64,000 nt of DNA from an uncultured Clostridia bacterium (GCA_945877365.1 CAMCRV010000006.1:16661-80660); one strand, 5' to 3'; counted from the first letter of the stretch, positions 1 to 8,753 are shown. A program made the numbers and translations. The notes: generated by a model not told the origin, from the sequence alone.

Positions 1-511
1 AAAAGATGCCATTACGGGTTGTAAGGAATATGGATTCATACAACGGACAGCCACCAATCAGCCATTGATATGCCCCCCCAAAAATGGTTCCCCAAATGTA
101 CAGCAGGACAGCAGCGTATTGCAGTGCCTTCCGATTTCGGACAAGACAGAAAGGAATGGCAGCAATAAGCAACGAAGTGAGGAACCAGAGGTAAGCTGGT
201 GTTTGAAACAGAAACTCTCGTAAGGGAATCCCACCCGATTGAAAAACAAATAACGGCATATAAATGATGAGCCATACAAGCAGCAGCCTGCCTGTATTCC
301 ATACATACCGCCTGAATGCTTCCCTGTGCCCTCTTTTGTTTATGGACTCGGCCAGAAACATTCCCGACACCGCAAAGAAAAATGGCACACCCAGCCGTGA
401 CAGGTACTGCCTTATGAAATCCACAACAGTCCCGGAAAGCCCAATATGCAACATTGGGATCAGGCAGGCAAAGAAAACTCTGCCAACATCTATTCCTCTG
501 TAATTTCTCAT
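1..511 (-). CDS. Membrane acyltransferase (Acyltransferase_3 family), cut by the window edge
   Basis: The reverse strand from 511 is open to the window edge and encodes the N-terminal 170 residues of a polytopic membrane protein. It begins MRNYRGIDVGRVFFACL and keeps the family pattern of an RGID..R segment followed by a histidine (MLHIG) in the first membrane helix. At least four more hydrophobic segments follow. This family moves acyl groups onto cell-surface sugars or other extracytoplasmic acceptors; the substrate cannot be told here. A GGAG sits 4-8 bases upstream of the ATG. The C-terminus is missing only because the window ends. Family call is good, specific function unknown. Confidence 0.8.
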   Translation of the reverse strand, partial: MRNYRGIDVGRVFFACLIPMLHIGLSGTVVDFIRQYLSRLGVPFFFAVSGMFLAESINKRGHREAFRRYVWNTGRLLLVWLIIYMPLFVFQSGGIPLREFLFQTPAYLWFLTSLLIAAIPFCLVRNRKALQYAAVLLYIWGTIFGGAYQWLIGGCPLYESIFLTTRNGIF

Positions 512-537
512 CCGGATGTCTCCTTTTCAATGATCCT

Positions 538-566
538 TCCTCCTCAAATTTTGAGAGGGGAGGATT
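538..566 (-). terminator. Possible weak terminator after galM
   Basis: An imperfect inverted repeat (CCTCC..CTCAAA / TTTGAGGAGG) lies between galM and the acyltransferase gene, both on the minus strand. There is no clear U-tract, so it may be only a weak or pausing structure. Confidence 0.3.
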
Positions 567-597
567 CCTTTGCAAACAGGTATCGTCTGGATTCAGA

Positions 598-1614
598 TTA
601 CCAGTTGAAACGATATACCGTTTCGCTGTGGTATTTTTCTCCTGTCCTGGTGATGGGCTGAGGCCAGTCGCTGTGGTGCAGGGCATCGGGGTAGAACTGG
701 GTTTCCAGCGCAATGCCGCTGCGCTTGCCGTAGACTGTGCCGCCCTTGCCGATTTCCTGCAGAAAGTTGCCGGAATAGAACTGAATACCGGGACAATCGG
801 TGTATACGGACATGGATCTGCCGGAGTCGGGGTCCAGCAGGGTGGCGCAGGGATTGCAGAAGACCTCCCAGTTATGGTCGTATCCGCCCTGAAGGTGCAG
901 CGGCTCATAATCGGCATCGATATCCTGACAGATGGCCTTGGGGCGGCGGAAGTCCATGGGGGTGCCCTCCACGCTTCGGAGCTCTCCCGTGGGGATGTTG
1001 GCGGCATCGTCCGGGTTGAAGAACCGGCCGGGAAGGGTCAGCACCTGACGGATGGCTTTTTCGGTGTTCTGATGGCCGGAGAGGTTAAAGTAGCTGTGGT
1101 TGGTGAAATTGAAAACCGTGTCGGCATCCGAAACGGCATCATACACGATGTGCAGCCCACCGGAATTGTCCAGAGAATATGTCACCTGAATCTGGGCATT
1201 GCCCGGAAAGCCCTGATCCAGATGGGGGCTGTCAAGGGACAATGTGACGGCATTTTCCTGATGGCTGACCAGTGTCCACAGCCGCTGATGGTAGAAATCA
1301 GGGCCGGAATGCAGGTTGTTTCCACCCTCGTTGGGAGTCATGGGATAGACCCTGCCCCCCAGGGAAAAGGATGCGCCCTGAATCCGGTTGGCGTTGCGAC
1401 CCACGGTGGCACCCAGACAGGCATTGCCGGTTCGGTAGCCATCGCAGCTTTCATAGCCCAGAACCACATCCGCCAGCTTACCGGCACGGTCGGGAACCAG
1501 CAGCCGCACCAGAGCGGCACCGTAATTTGTGATGGCAGCGGTGATTGAGCCACAGGATATTGTGTACAGAGATGCTTCTTCGCCATTGGGAAGAATGCCG
1601 AAAGATTGTATCAT
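598..1614 (-). CDS. galM: Aldose 1-epimerase (galactose mutarotase)
   Basis: This 338-residue cytoplasmic enzyme interconverts alpha and beta anomers of galactose or glucose, feeding the Leloir pathway. The family signatures are all present: GRNANRIQ for sugar binding, NLHSG, the catalytic histidine in NHSYFNL, the aspartate in YDHNW, and the catalytic glutamate in ALETQFYPD near the C-terminus. Length is normal for the family. It has its own promoter (1679-1707) and an AAGGAG site before the ATG at 1614. No other galactose genes lie beside it, so the physiological sugar is inferred. Confidence 0.95.
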   Translation of the reverse strand: MIQSFGILPNGEEASLYTISCGSITAAITNYGAALVRLLVPDRAGKLADVVLGYESCDGYRTGNACLGATVGRNANRIQGASFSLGGRVYPMTPNEGGNNLHSGPDFYHQRLWTLVSHQENAVTLSLDSPHLDQGFPGNAQIQVTYSLDNSGGLHIVYDAVSDADTVFNFTNHSYFNLSGHQNTEKAIRQVLTLPGRFFNPDDAANIPTGELRSVEGTPMDFRRPKAICQDIDADYEPLHLQGGYDHNWEVFCNPCATLLDPDSGRSMSVYTDCPGIQFYSGNFLQEIGKGGTVYGKRSGIALETQFYPDALHHSDWPQPITRTGEKYHSETVYRFNW

Positions 1615-1678
1615 GGTCAGAACTCCTTCTATTTTTCTCGGGGGAAAGACGGAAATTATGTTAATACAGCGCGGGCTG

Positions 1679-1707
1679 ATTATACTATATTCCCGTCAGA
1701 ATTTCAA
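1679..1707 (-). promoter_or_regulatory. Sigma-70 promoter of galM
   Basis: On the minus strand TTGAAA (1707-1702) and TATAAT (1684-1679) are separated by 17 bases, upstream of galM. The rest of the 302-base divergent gap to nrdD holds the nrdD control region and nothing else that I can identify. Confidence 0.75.
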
Positions 1708-1809
1708 TTCTTTCTTTCCCGCGGCTCCGGAAAGGGATAACTTTTGCCGGGAAATGAGAGAGACGGGAGGCTCCCGAAAAATGGCATTTTTTGCGGTTGA
1801 AAAATGAAA

Positions 1810-1862
1810 AAACTATATTTTGTGCTTTACGCTTGACAAAACCACAATATATAGTATATAAT
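1810..1862 (+). promoter_or_regulatory. nrdD promoter with two NrdR boxes
   Basis: TTGACA (1833-1838) and TATAAT (1857-1862) are 18 bases apart. Two 16-bp sequences fit the NrdR box consensus acaCwAtATaTwGtgt: 1810-1825 (core CTATATTTTGTG) and 1842-1857 (core CAATATATAGTAT). They start exactly 32 bp apart, three helical turns, which is the usual arrangement for the ATP-cone repressor NrdR. The second box fills the gap between -35 and -10, so binding should block polymerase. nrdR itself is not in the window. Confidence 0.88.
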
Positions 1863-1916
1863 GTGTCTTGCACGGGCAGCAGACCCGTAGCCCGCGCATA
1901 AGGAGGAATCCCCAAT

Positions 1917-4094
1917 ATGAAGATTATCAAGCGCAATGGTGCAGAGGCTGTTTTTGACATTCAGAAGATTGTCAACGCCGTGACCAAGGCCAATGAGGCC
2001 GTAGATGAAAAGGTTCGCATGACACCCCTGCAGATCCAGCGTATCTCCCAGAGCGTCCAGATTTCCTGTGAGGAGATGGGGCGCAGCCCTTCTGTGGAAG
2101 AGATCCAGGATCTGGTGGAGAAGGCCATCATGGCACATGGCGCCTTTGAGGTGGCCAAGGTTTACATCACCTACCGCTATGTCCGCAGCCTGCTGCGGCA
2201 GTCCAACACCACCGATGATCGCATTCTCAGCCTGATCGAGTGCAACAACGAGGAGGTCAAGCAGGAGAACGCCAACAAGAACCCCACCATCAATGCAGTC
2301 CAGCGTGACTACATGGCAGGTGAGGTCTCCAAGGATATCACCCGCCGGATTCTGCTGCCCAAGGATATTGTGGATGCCCACGAGGCCGGCATTATCCACT
2401 TCCACGATTCCGACTACTATGCCCAGCATATGCACAACTGTGACCTGGTGAATCTGGAGGATATGCTCCAGAACGGCACCGTCATTTCCGGTACCCTCAT
2501 TGAAAAGCCCCATTCCTTCTCCACCGCCTGCAACATCGCCACTCAGATCATTGCACAGGTGGCCTCCAACCAGTACGGCGGTCAGTCCATCAGCCTGACC
2601 CACCTGGCTCCCTTCGTTCAGATCAGCAGGGAGAAGATCCGCAAGACCGTGGAGCGGGAGATGGAGGTCTTCGGCATTCAGGCCACGGAGGAATCCATCA
2701 ACGAGGTGGTGGAAGCCCGCCTGCGGGAGGAAGTCCGCCGGGGCGTTCAGACCATCCAGTATCAGGTAGTGACCCTGATGACCACCAACGGACAGGCTCC
2801 TTTCATTACCGTGTTCATGTATCTGAATGAAGCTCGGAGTGAGCAGGAGAAAAAAGATCTGGCCATGATCATTGAGGAGACTCTGCGCCAGCGCTATGAG
2901 GGCGTGAAGAATGAGAAGGGCGTGTGGATTACCCCGGCCTTCCCCAAGCTGATCTATGTGCTGGAGGAGGACAATGTCCGGGAGGGAACCCCCTACTGGT
3001 ATCTCACCAGACTGGCTGCCCAGTGCACCGCCAAGCGGATGGTGCCTGACTATATCAGCGAGAAGAAGATGCTGGAGCTGAAGGTGGACAAGAACGGCGA
3101 AGGCCATTGCTATACCTGCATGGGCTGCCGCTCCTTCCTGACCCCCTATGTGGATCCCGAAACGAATCAGCCCAAGTACTACGGCCGGTTCAATCAGGGC
3201 GTGGTCACCATCAATCTGGTGGATGTGGCGCTGTCCTCCGGCAGAGATATGGACAAGTTCTGGCAGATCTTCGACGAGCGTCTGGACCTGTGCTACCGGG
3301 CTCTGCTGTGCCGCCATGAGCGGCTGAAGGGCACCCTGTCCGATGCTGCCCCCATTCTGTGGCAGTACGGCGCACTGGCCAGACTGCCCAAGGGAGAGCC
3401 GATTGACAAGCTCCTCTACGGCGGCTATTCCACCATTTCTCTGGGCTACGCCGGCCTCTATGAGTGCGTGAAGTACATGACCGGCAAGTCCCACACCGAT
3501 GACGAAGCCAAGCCCTTTGCTCTGGGGGTTATGCAGCACATGAACGATGCCTGCAAGACCTGGAAGGCAAAGCACAACATTGACTTCTCCCTCTACGGAA
3601 CGCCCTTGGAATCCACCACCTATAAGTTTGCCAAGTGCCTGCAGAAGCGCTTCGGCATCATCCCCGGCATCACCGATAAGAACTACATTACCAATTCCTA
3701 CCATGTCCATGTGTCGGAGCCCATCGATGCCTTCACCAAGCTCAGCTTCGAGGCAGAGTTCCAGCAGCTGTCTCCCGGCGGCGCCATCAGCTATGTGGAG
3801 GTGCCCAATATGCAGCAGAATCTGGACGCGGTGCTGGAGCTGATGCAGTTTATCTACGAAAACATCATGTACGCCGAGCTGAACACCAAGTCTGACTACT
3901 GCCAGTGCTGCGGCTATGACGGTGAGATTCAGATTCAGGAGGACGACGGCAAGCTGGTGTGGAAGTGCCCCCAGTGCGGCAACACCGACCAGAACAAGAT
4001 GAATGTGGCCCGCCGTACCTGCGGCTACATCGGCACCCAGTACTGGAACCAGGGCAGAACCCAGGAAATCAAGGACAGAGTGCTGCATCTGTAA
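1917..4094 (+). CDS. nrdD: Anaerobic (class III) ribonucleoside-triphosphate reductase
   Basis: This 725-residue oxygen-sensitive glycyl-radical enzyme makes deoxyribonucleotides from NTPs. Residues 1 to about 90 are an ATP-cone allosteric domain (MKIIKRNGAEAVF). The catalytic barrel follows, with the CYTCMGC cysteine cluster near residue 398. The C-terminus has the zinc site CQCCGYD and CPQCGN, then the radical-bearing RRTCGYIG at about 699-706. AGGAGG lies 10 bases before the ATG. The activase gene nrdG is not adjacent. Regulation by NrdR is expected from the promoter boxes. Presence of this enzyme supports an anaerobic lifestyle. Confidence 0.97.
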   Translation: MKIIKRNGAEAVFDIQKIVNAVTKANEAVDEKVRMTPLQIQRISQSVQISCEEMGRSPSVEEIQDLVEKAIMAHGAFEVAKVYITYRYVRSLLRQSNTTDDRILSLIECNNEEVKQENANKNPTINAVQRDYMAGEVSKDITRRILLPKDIVDAHEAGIIHFHDSDYYAQHMHNCDLVNLEDMLQNGTVISGTLIEKPHSFSTACNIATQIIAQVASNQYGGQSISLTHLAPFVQISREKIRKTVEREMEVFGIQATEESINEVVEARLREEVRRGVQTIQYQVVTLMTTNGQAPFITVFMYLNEARSEQEKKDLAMIIEETLRQRYEGVKNEKGVWITPAFPKLIYVLEEDNVREGTPYWYLTRLAAQCTAKRMVPDYISEKKMLELKVDKNGEGHCYTCMGCRSFLTPYVDPETNQPKYYGRFNQGVVTINLVDVALSSGRDMDKFWQIFDERLDLCYRALLCRHERLKGTLSDAAPILWQYGALARLPKGEPIDKLLYGGYSTISLGYAGLYECVKYMTGKSHTDDEAKPFALGVMQHMNDACKTWKAKHNIDFSLYGTPLESTTYKFAKCLQKRFGIIPGITDKNYITNSYHVHVSEPIDAFTKLSFEAEFQQLSPGGAISYVEVPNMQQNLDAVLELMQFIYENIMYAELNTKSDYCQCCGYDGEIQIQEDDGKLVWKCPQCGNTDQNKMNVARRTCGYIGTQYWNQGRTQEIKDRVLHL

Positions 4095-4100
4095 AATGAG

Positions 4101-4139
4101 AAATGAGGTCATTTTCCCAAAGGGAAGATGACCTCATTT
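4101..4139 (+). terminator. Hairpin after nrdD, copy 1 of a duplicated stem-loop
   Basis: A long stem (ATGAGGTCAT..TTCCC / GGGAA..ATGACCTCAT) begins seven bases after the nrdD stop. An almost identical hairpin occurs at 4371-4411. The tail is ATTTC and not a clean U-run. Confidence 0.7.
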
Positions 4140-4370
4140 CAGACTGTCAAAAAAAGCCTCGCAGAGTTCGCTGCGCCAGCAGCGAATAGAGCCTGAATCA
4201 TTTTCTGTCAGGACATGCGCCTGACAGAAAATACATCTCAGGCTGCAAGTGCGGTGCGTCGCGCAGCGAATCAAAATTAACAATTGCCAGTGGCAATTGC
4301 TCAATAATTTAGCGCGCAGCAGACTGCAAAAAACTGGCGGAAAAGCCCGAAGGGGTTTTTCGACAAGCTA
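4140..4370. repeat. Nested palindromic (MITE/REP-like) intergenic element
   Basis: Between two copies of the same terminator hairpin lies a non-coding block with nested perfect inverted repeats. The outer pair is TTCGCTGCGC (4167-4176) and GCGCAGCGAA (4261-4270). Within it are AGCCTGA (4190-4196) and TCAGGCT (4238-4244), then TTTTCTGTCAGG (4201-4212) and CCTGACAGAAAA (4220-4231). A separate palindrome CAATTGCCA-g-TGGCAATTG is at 4281-4299, and AAAAGCCC-gaa-GGGGTTTTT at 4341-4360. This fills the nrdD/chromate-transporter gap. No gene is seen. Confidence 0.65.
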
Positions 4371-4411
4371 AAACGAGGTCATTTTCCCAAAAGGAAGATG
4401 ACCTCGTTTTT
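4371..4411 (-). terminator. Terminator of the chromate-transporter operon, copy 2 of the duplicated stem-loop
   Basis: ACGAGGTCAT..TTCC / GGAA..ATGACCTCGT with U-rich tails on both sides ends the minus-strand operon. It repeats the hairpin at 4101-4139 with only a few base changes. Confidence 0.8.
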
Positions 4412-4965
4412 TATATGCTGTATGCAATCACACCGGCAACGGCGGCAATCAGAATCAGCTGAATGGGGGACAGCTTTTTGCCGAACCACTTTTTAGAGCC
4501 ATACAGGATGGCTCCCAGGACAATTGTCAGAATCACGGGACGAAGCTGGATGCCGCCGGGGGCGATGCAGTGATCCAGAATCATGTAGGCACCGGTGGCA
4601 AGGATAATACCGATGATGGCCGGGTTCAGTCCGGCAAGAACTGCCTTCACATACCTGTTGCCACAGGCGTTTTTCAGAATGGCGGTGATCAGCAGAATCA
4701 GCAGAAAGGCAGGCAGGGCAACGGCGAAGGTGGCCAGAAAGCTGCCCAGAACACCGCCCTGGGTGCTGCCTACATAGGTGGCCAGATTGATCATGATGGG
4801 ACCCGGGGTGGACTCGGACACTGCGATCATGTAGGTCAGGCTGTCGTCTGTGAGCCAGCCGTAGTCCAGTACCACCTCCCGAATCAGGGGAATGGCGGCA
4901 TAGGCGCCGCCAAAGGCGAAGCAGCCCACCTTCAGAAAGCCGAGAAACAGGTCAAGATAGATCAT
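4411..4965 (-). CDS. Chromate transporter family protein, second half of a two-gene pair
   Basis: A 184-residue membrane protein of the short-chain CHR family. It has the FGGAYAAIPLI and SESTPGPIMINLATYVG motifs and about six hydrophobic segments. Short CHR proteins normally work as pairs equivalent to one long ChrA; the partner gene just upstream overlaps by four bases (ATGA). ChrA exports chromate, but for gut anaerobes the real substrate is unproved. It is the last gene of the yitT-chr-chr operon. Confidence 0.9.
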   Translation of the reverse strand: MIYLDLFLGFLKVGCFAFGGAYAAIPLIREVVLDYGWLTDDSLTYMIAVSESTPGPIMINLATYVGSTQGGVLGSFLATFAVALPAFLLILLITAILKNACGNRYVKAVLAGLNPAIIGIILATGAYMILDHCIAPGGIQLRPVILTIVLGAILYGSKKWFGKKLSPIQLILIAAVAGVIAYSI

Positions 4966-5522
4966 TCCGCTTTCCCTCCCTTCACAAGCACAGCTGCCAG
5001 GGATGCGATACCCACAAAGAGAATCAGAGTGATGGAGGAGAAGTCGATGCTGAACAGGTCGGTCAGCAGCATGATGGCCATGCTTCCCAGCATCAGCACC
5101 TTAACCTTTGCGGTTTTGGGAAGCTTTCCGGACATCCGGATTCCTGCATCCAGAATCAGCAGCCCCACTGCAATTTTGATGCCCTTAAAGGCGTTGGCGA
5201 TGAGGGTCAGCTCCAGAAAGTTGTCCAGAAACAGGGAGATGGAGTAGATGATCACAAAGGAGGGAAGAACCACGCCGAAGGTGGCGGCGATGGCGCCCAG
5301 CATCCCTGCGGTGTGATAGCCCACATAGGTAGCGGCGTTAATGGCGATGGGGCCGGGGGTGGATTCGGCAATCACGGTGATCTGGAGCATCTGCTCATGG
5401 GTGATCCACTTTTTGTTCTGAACACAGCTGTCCTCGATTACGGGAATCATGGCATAGCCTCCGCCGAAGGTAAACAGCCCGATTTTTGCGAAGGTCAAAA
5501 ACAGTTCCAGAATGGGGTTCAT
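4962..5522 (-). CDS. Chromate transporter family protein, first half of a two-gene pair
   Basis: A 186-residue short-chain CHR protein with FGGGYAMIPVI near the N-terminus and AESTPGPIAINAATYVGY after the first helices. It is homologous in layout to the next gene, as expected for a heteromeric pair arising by duplication. Both ends overlap their neighbours by four bases, so translation is probably coupled to the YitT-family gene before it and the CHR gene after it. Confidence 0.9.
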   Translation of the reverse strand: MNPILELFLTFAKIGLFTFGGGYAMIPVIEDSCVQNKKWITHEQMLQITVIAESTPGPIAINAATYVGYHTAGMLGAIAATFGVVLPSFVIIYSISLFLDNFLELTLIANAFKGIKIAVGLLILDAGIRMSGKLPKTAKVKVLMLGSMAIMLLTDLFSIDFSSITLILFVGIASLAAVLVKGGKAE

Positions 5523-6142
5523 GGCAGTTCCTCCTGTCTTGGGTCGGGAAGTTTTTGAATCCAGCCGATGATCTGCCCGGAGAGGATGACGGTGAGCAGG
5601 GAATAGCCGATTCTGCGCAGGGGGATATAGCTCAGAGAGAGAGCCAGGACAATCAGGTCACTGGCAAGATAAATCCGCTGGATGGGAAGGTGAAGAATTT
5701 GGGAAAGGCTCATGGCCAGCGCATCGTCGCCGCTGGTGGCGCCCCCCACCCGGACGCAGATCCCGGCGCCGATACCGATGAACAGCGCCCCCAGAATGGA
5801 GGCCAGAAGGGGCCATTCGGCGATGCCGGGCCACAGGGGTGGGAACTGCTGGCACAGGGCGTAGGTGACGGAATATCCAAAAGCAGCCACAAGGGAGTAG
5901 CCGACAAAGGACTTGCCCAGAGTTTTCCAGCCCAGCAGGTAGCAGCTGCTGTTCAGCACAAAGCTGGTGATGGCAGGGGAGAGGCCGAACCAGTGATCCA
6001 GCAGCAGAATCAGACCGAAAATGCCGCCCTCCGTCACCCCGGACAGGGCGTGAATGTTGTACATTCCAAAGGCCTGCAGCCCGGAGGCCAGAAAGGCAAA
6101 GATACAGGAAATCGGATTGAGATTGGAAAAGAAACGGGGCAT
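5519..6142 (-). CDS. YitT-family integral membrane protein
   Basis: A 207-residue protein with five to six membrane helices and the family motif GGATSGDDALA. YitT proteins are widespread in Firmicutes; their transport or other role is not settled. This copy lacks the usual C-terminal cytoplasmic DUF2179 domain and stops after the membrane part, so it is a short version. It leads a three-gene operon with two CHR proteins, with a promoter at 6179-6207. Confidence 0.85.
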   Translation of the reverse strand: MPRFFSNLNPISCIFAFLASGLQAFGMYNIHALSGVTEGGIFGLILLLDHWFGLSPAITSFVLNSSCYLLGWKTLGKSFVGYSLVAAFGYSVTYALCQQFPPLWPGIAEWPLLASILGALFIGIGAGICVRVGGATSGDDALAMSLSQILHLPIQRIYLASDLIVLALSLSYIPLRRIGYSLLTVILSGQIIGWIQKLPDPRQEELP

Positions 6143-6178
6143 TTGCTGGTTTTCTCCTTGTTTTTCACATTTTTGAAA

Positions 6179-6207
6179 AGTATATCATGGAAAGGAGAAT
6201 TCGTCAA
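6179..6207 (-). promoter_or_regulatory. Promoter of the yitT-chr-chr operon
   Basis: On the minus strand TTGACG (6207-6202) and TATACT (6184-6179) have a 17-base spacer. The -35 hexamer overlaps the stop codon of tmcAL, so the operon can be expressed apart from its upstream neighbour. Confidence 0.7.
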
Positions 6208-7355
6208 GGCGTGCCATGCCGGTAGCAGATTCTGCGCCGTTCCTCCGCCCCCGGGGCCTCGGGAGCTTCCGTGCAGAACAGACCATAAAGATCGCCGCAG
6301 CGTTTTTCCAGCTCCCAATAGGGGTGGGAATCTGCCTGCCCGGGATTCCGGAAAACCCGGCTCTTTTTTGCCGTGTTTAACAGCTGCCGCCCTCTGTCGG
6401 AAAAACCCAGAATCCGGCTGTAGGGAATCTCCACGGACAGGGTTTCCCGGGTAATGCCCAGAAAGGCGCACATCACCATCCGATCCAGACGGCTTCTGGT
6501 GTAGCGCTTGGATTTAACGGCGGTGAGAATCTCCTCCAGATTGGCCTTTTCCCGGCTGGCGTGCATCAGCTTCCGCCAGAGCCCCTCGCTGCCGTAGGGA
6601 AGGGCTTCAAATTCCCCCTCCGTCATGGTGCGCAGCCGGGTCAGGATTGCCCGCTGCCCTGCGTGAAGGCTGTGGAGCGGTGCGGAGGCGAACAGCTCCC
6701 CAATCTCCGGCGGTACATAGTCCAGCCAGCCGTTCCCCGCAAGCATCCGCTGCCGAAGGGCGGTGGCGGAGGGATTCTCCCTGTCCGGTTCGGTGGCGTG
6801 ATAGCTGCCGGGACGGTGGATGGGGAAAATATCCATGGGGGAGGGCTGCTGAAAAATGGCTTTGCAGTATTCCACACCCAGAATATCGTTGGGGTTGACG
6901 AGGGCTGGAAGCCCCATAGCCTCCAGCGCCTGCTGCCGAGCGGCAGGGAAGGACAGACCCGTATCCAGCGCCTGCCGGAGCAGGGGCGGAAACGCCGGGT
7001 CGAGAAGGCACCGGGCGGTATTCACAAAAAGCTCAGGTTCCGGTGTTTCCGCGCCGAAGCACAGCACATCGCATAGCCCCTGCAGCTGCCTGACAGCCCC
7101 GGCGGCAAATCCCTCGGCGGAGGACAGAGCGCAGGTTACCGGCAGCTCCAGCACCAGATCGGCACCGCACATCAGGGCGGCCTCAGCCCGGATGGATTTG
7201 TCAAGGATCGCCGGGGCGCCCCGCTGAACAAAATTGCCGCTCATGGTGCAGACGATGGTGCAGTCCGACCCAAAAGCTTTCCGAACCAGCCGAAGCTGCC
7301 GGCAATGCCCTTTGTGGAGGGGATTGTATTCGCAGACGATTCCTACGGTTTTCAA
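6204..7355 (-). CDS. tmcAL: tRNA(Met) cytidine acetate ligase (YlbM family)
   Basis: A 383-residue protein starting MKTVGIVCEYNPLHKGH, the nucleotidyltransferase HxGH motif, followed by SGNFVQRGAPAI and LVLELPVTCALSSAEGFA, all typical of TmcAL/YlbM. The enzyme activates acetate with ATP and acetylates the wobble cytidine of elongator tRNA-Met (ac4C34). It is divergent from acetate kinase with 140 bases between, so two acetate-consuming enzymes share a control region. The cytosolic location and length fit the family. The functional assignment rests on the Bacillus homologue. Confidence 0.92.
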   Translation of the reverse strand: MKTVGIVCEYNPLHKGHCRQLRLVRKAFGSDCTIVCTMSGNFVQRGAPAILDKSIRAEAALMCGADLVLELPVTCALSSAEGFAAGAVRQLQGLCDVLCFGAETPEPELFVNTARCLLDPAFPPLLRQALDTGLSFPAARQQALEAMGLPALVNPNDILGVEYCKAIFQQPSPMDIFPIHRPGSYHATEPDRENPSATALRQRMLAGNGWLDYVPPEIGELFASAPLHSLHAGQRAILTRLRTMTEGEFEALPYGSEGLWRKLMHASREKANLEEILTAVKSKRYTRSRLDRMVMCAFLGITRETLSVEIPYSRILGFSDRGRQLLNTAKKSRVFRNPGQADSHPYWELEKRCGDLYGLFCTEAPEAPGAEERRRICYRHGTP

Positions 7356-7397
7356 ACCTGCTCTGCCTCCTTTGCATAAAAATTTTTAATATAGGGG

Positions 7398-7426
7398 TTG
7401 TGAAATTGAGAAATATGATATATAAT
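7398..7426 (+). promoter_or_regulatory. Promoter of ackA
   Basis: TTGTGA (7398-7403), a 17-base spacer and a perfect TATAAT (7421-7426) precede ackA; a strong AGGAGG follows at 7481-7486. Confidence 0.8.
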
Positions 7427-7495
7427 GGCAATAGCTATGGCAATCATACCATAAAATAACAAAAAAGAAAATATTTATTTAGGAGGCTTCCCCCA

Positions 7496-8686
7496 ATGAA
7501 TGTTCTGATTATCAACGCCGGCTCCTCCAGCCTGAAGTATCAGCTGATGAACCCCGAGACCGGCGAAGTATCCGCCAAGGGCCTGTGCGAGCGCATCTAC
7601 ATTGATGGCCGCCTGAACCACAATGCCAACGGCAAGAAGGTGGTTAAGGACATCCCCATGCCCACTCACTCCGAGGCTATCGAGGCTGTTCTGGATATTC
7701 TGGTTGACCCCGTGGATGGCGTCATCAAGTCCACCGATGAGATCGATGCTGTCGGTCACCGCGTCCTGCACGGCGGCATGGAGTTCTTCGACTCCTGCAT
7801 CATCAACGATGATGTCATCGCTGCCATCGAGAAGTGCATCCCCCTGGGCCCCCTGCACAACCCTGCCAACCTGATGGGCATCCGCGCCTGCCAGGCTGTC
7901 ATGCCCAAGACTCCCCAGGTTGCCGTGTTCGACACCGCTTTCCACATGACCATGCCTCCTGTTGCTTACCGCTACGCCATTCCCACCGAGTACTATGAGA
8001 ATGACTCCATCCGCCGCTATGGCTTCCATGGCACTTCCCACAAGTATGTCACCAAGCGCGCCATCGAGCTGATGGGCACCAAGGACATCAAGCTGGTGAA
8101 CTGCCATCTGGGCAACGGCTCCTCCATGTCCGCCGTGAAGGACGGCAAGTGCCAGGATACCTCCATGGGTCTGACCCCGTTGGCCGGTGTTCCCATGGGC
8201 ACCCGTTCCGGTGATCTGGACGCCGCCGTGGTTCAGTTCATCATGAACAAGTACAACATGACCGCTGACGAGTGCCTGAATATGCTGAACAAGAAGTCCG
8301 GTGTGCTGGCTCTGTCCGGCGTTTCCTCCGACTTCCGCGACATCGAGCAGGAGGCCGATGCAGGCAACGAGAACTGCGCTCTGGCTCTGGACAAGTTCGC
8401 CTACGAGATCCGCAAGTACATCGGCGCTTACTCCGCTGCTCTGGGCGGTCTGGACTGCCTGGTGTTCACCGCCGGTGTGGGTGAGAACTCCGCTTCCATG
8501 CGCGCCCGTATCTGCCAGGGCCTGGAGTATCTGGGTGTCAAGCTGGATCCCGAGAAGAACAACACCCGTGGCAAGGAGGCTATCATCTCCGCCGATGACT
8601 CCAAGGTCACCGTTTGGGTCATCCCCACCAACGAAGAGCTGATGATCGCTCAGGATACCGCTGAGCTGGTCAACGCTGCCAAGTAA
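7496..8686 (+). CDS. ackA: Acetate kinase
   Basis: This 396-residue enzyme makes ATP and acetate from acetyl phosphate, the last step of fermentative energy conservation after pyruvate:ferredoxin oxidoreductase and phosphotransacetylase. It has the ASKHA start NAGSSSLKYQL, the second signature YGFHGTSHKYV, GNGSSM and the C-terminal FTAGVGENS. Codon choice is very biased toward a few codons, a sign of high expression. Phosphotransacetylase is not adjacent. A terminator follows at once, so it is probably transcribed alone. Confidence 0.98.
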   Translation: MNVLIINAGSSSLKYQLMNPETGEVSAKGLCERIYIDGRLNHNANGKKVVKDIPMPTHSEAIEAVLDILVDPVDGVIKSTDEIDAVGHRVLHGGMEFFDSCIINDDVIAAIEKCIPLGPLHNPANLMGIRACQAVMPKTPQVAVFDTAFHMTMPPVAYRYAIPTEYYENDSIRRYGFHGTSHKYVTKRAIELMGTKDIKLVNCHLGNGSSMSAVKDGKCQDTSMGLTPLAGVPMGTRSGDLDAAVVQFIMNKYNMTADECLNMLNKKSGVLALSGVSSDFRDIEQEADAGNENCALALDKFAYEIRKYIGAYSAALGGLDCLVFTAGVGENSASMRARICQGLEYLGVKLDPEKNNTRGKEAIISADDSKVTVWVIPTNEELMIAQDTAELVNAAK

Positions 8687-8696
8687 GATCATTTGC

Positions 8697-8728
8697 AAAA
8701 GGGCGGAGAGAAATCTTCGCCCTTTTTC
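8697..8728 (+). terminator. Terminator of ackA
   Basis: AAAAGGGCG pairs with CGCCCTTTTT, ending in a U-run. Confidence 0.85.
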
Positions 8729-8753
8729 TTTGCCTGTTCAGGAGGAATGAAAA

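Noticed and set aside
1827..4112. A 761-codon open frame antisense to nrdD
   Set aside because: It mirrors nrdD codon structure, is low in complexity (Leu, Gly, Val, His rich) and has no ribosome site; nrdD itself is beyond doubt.
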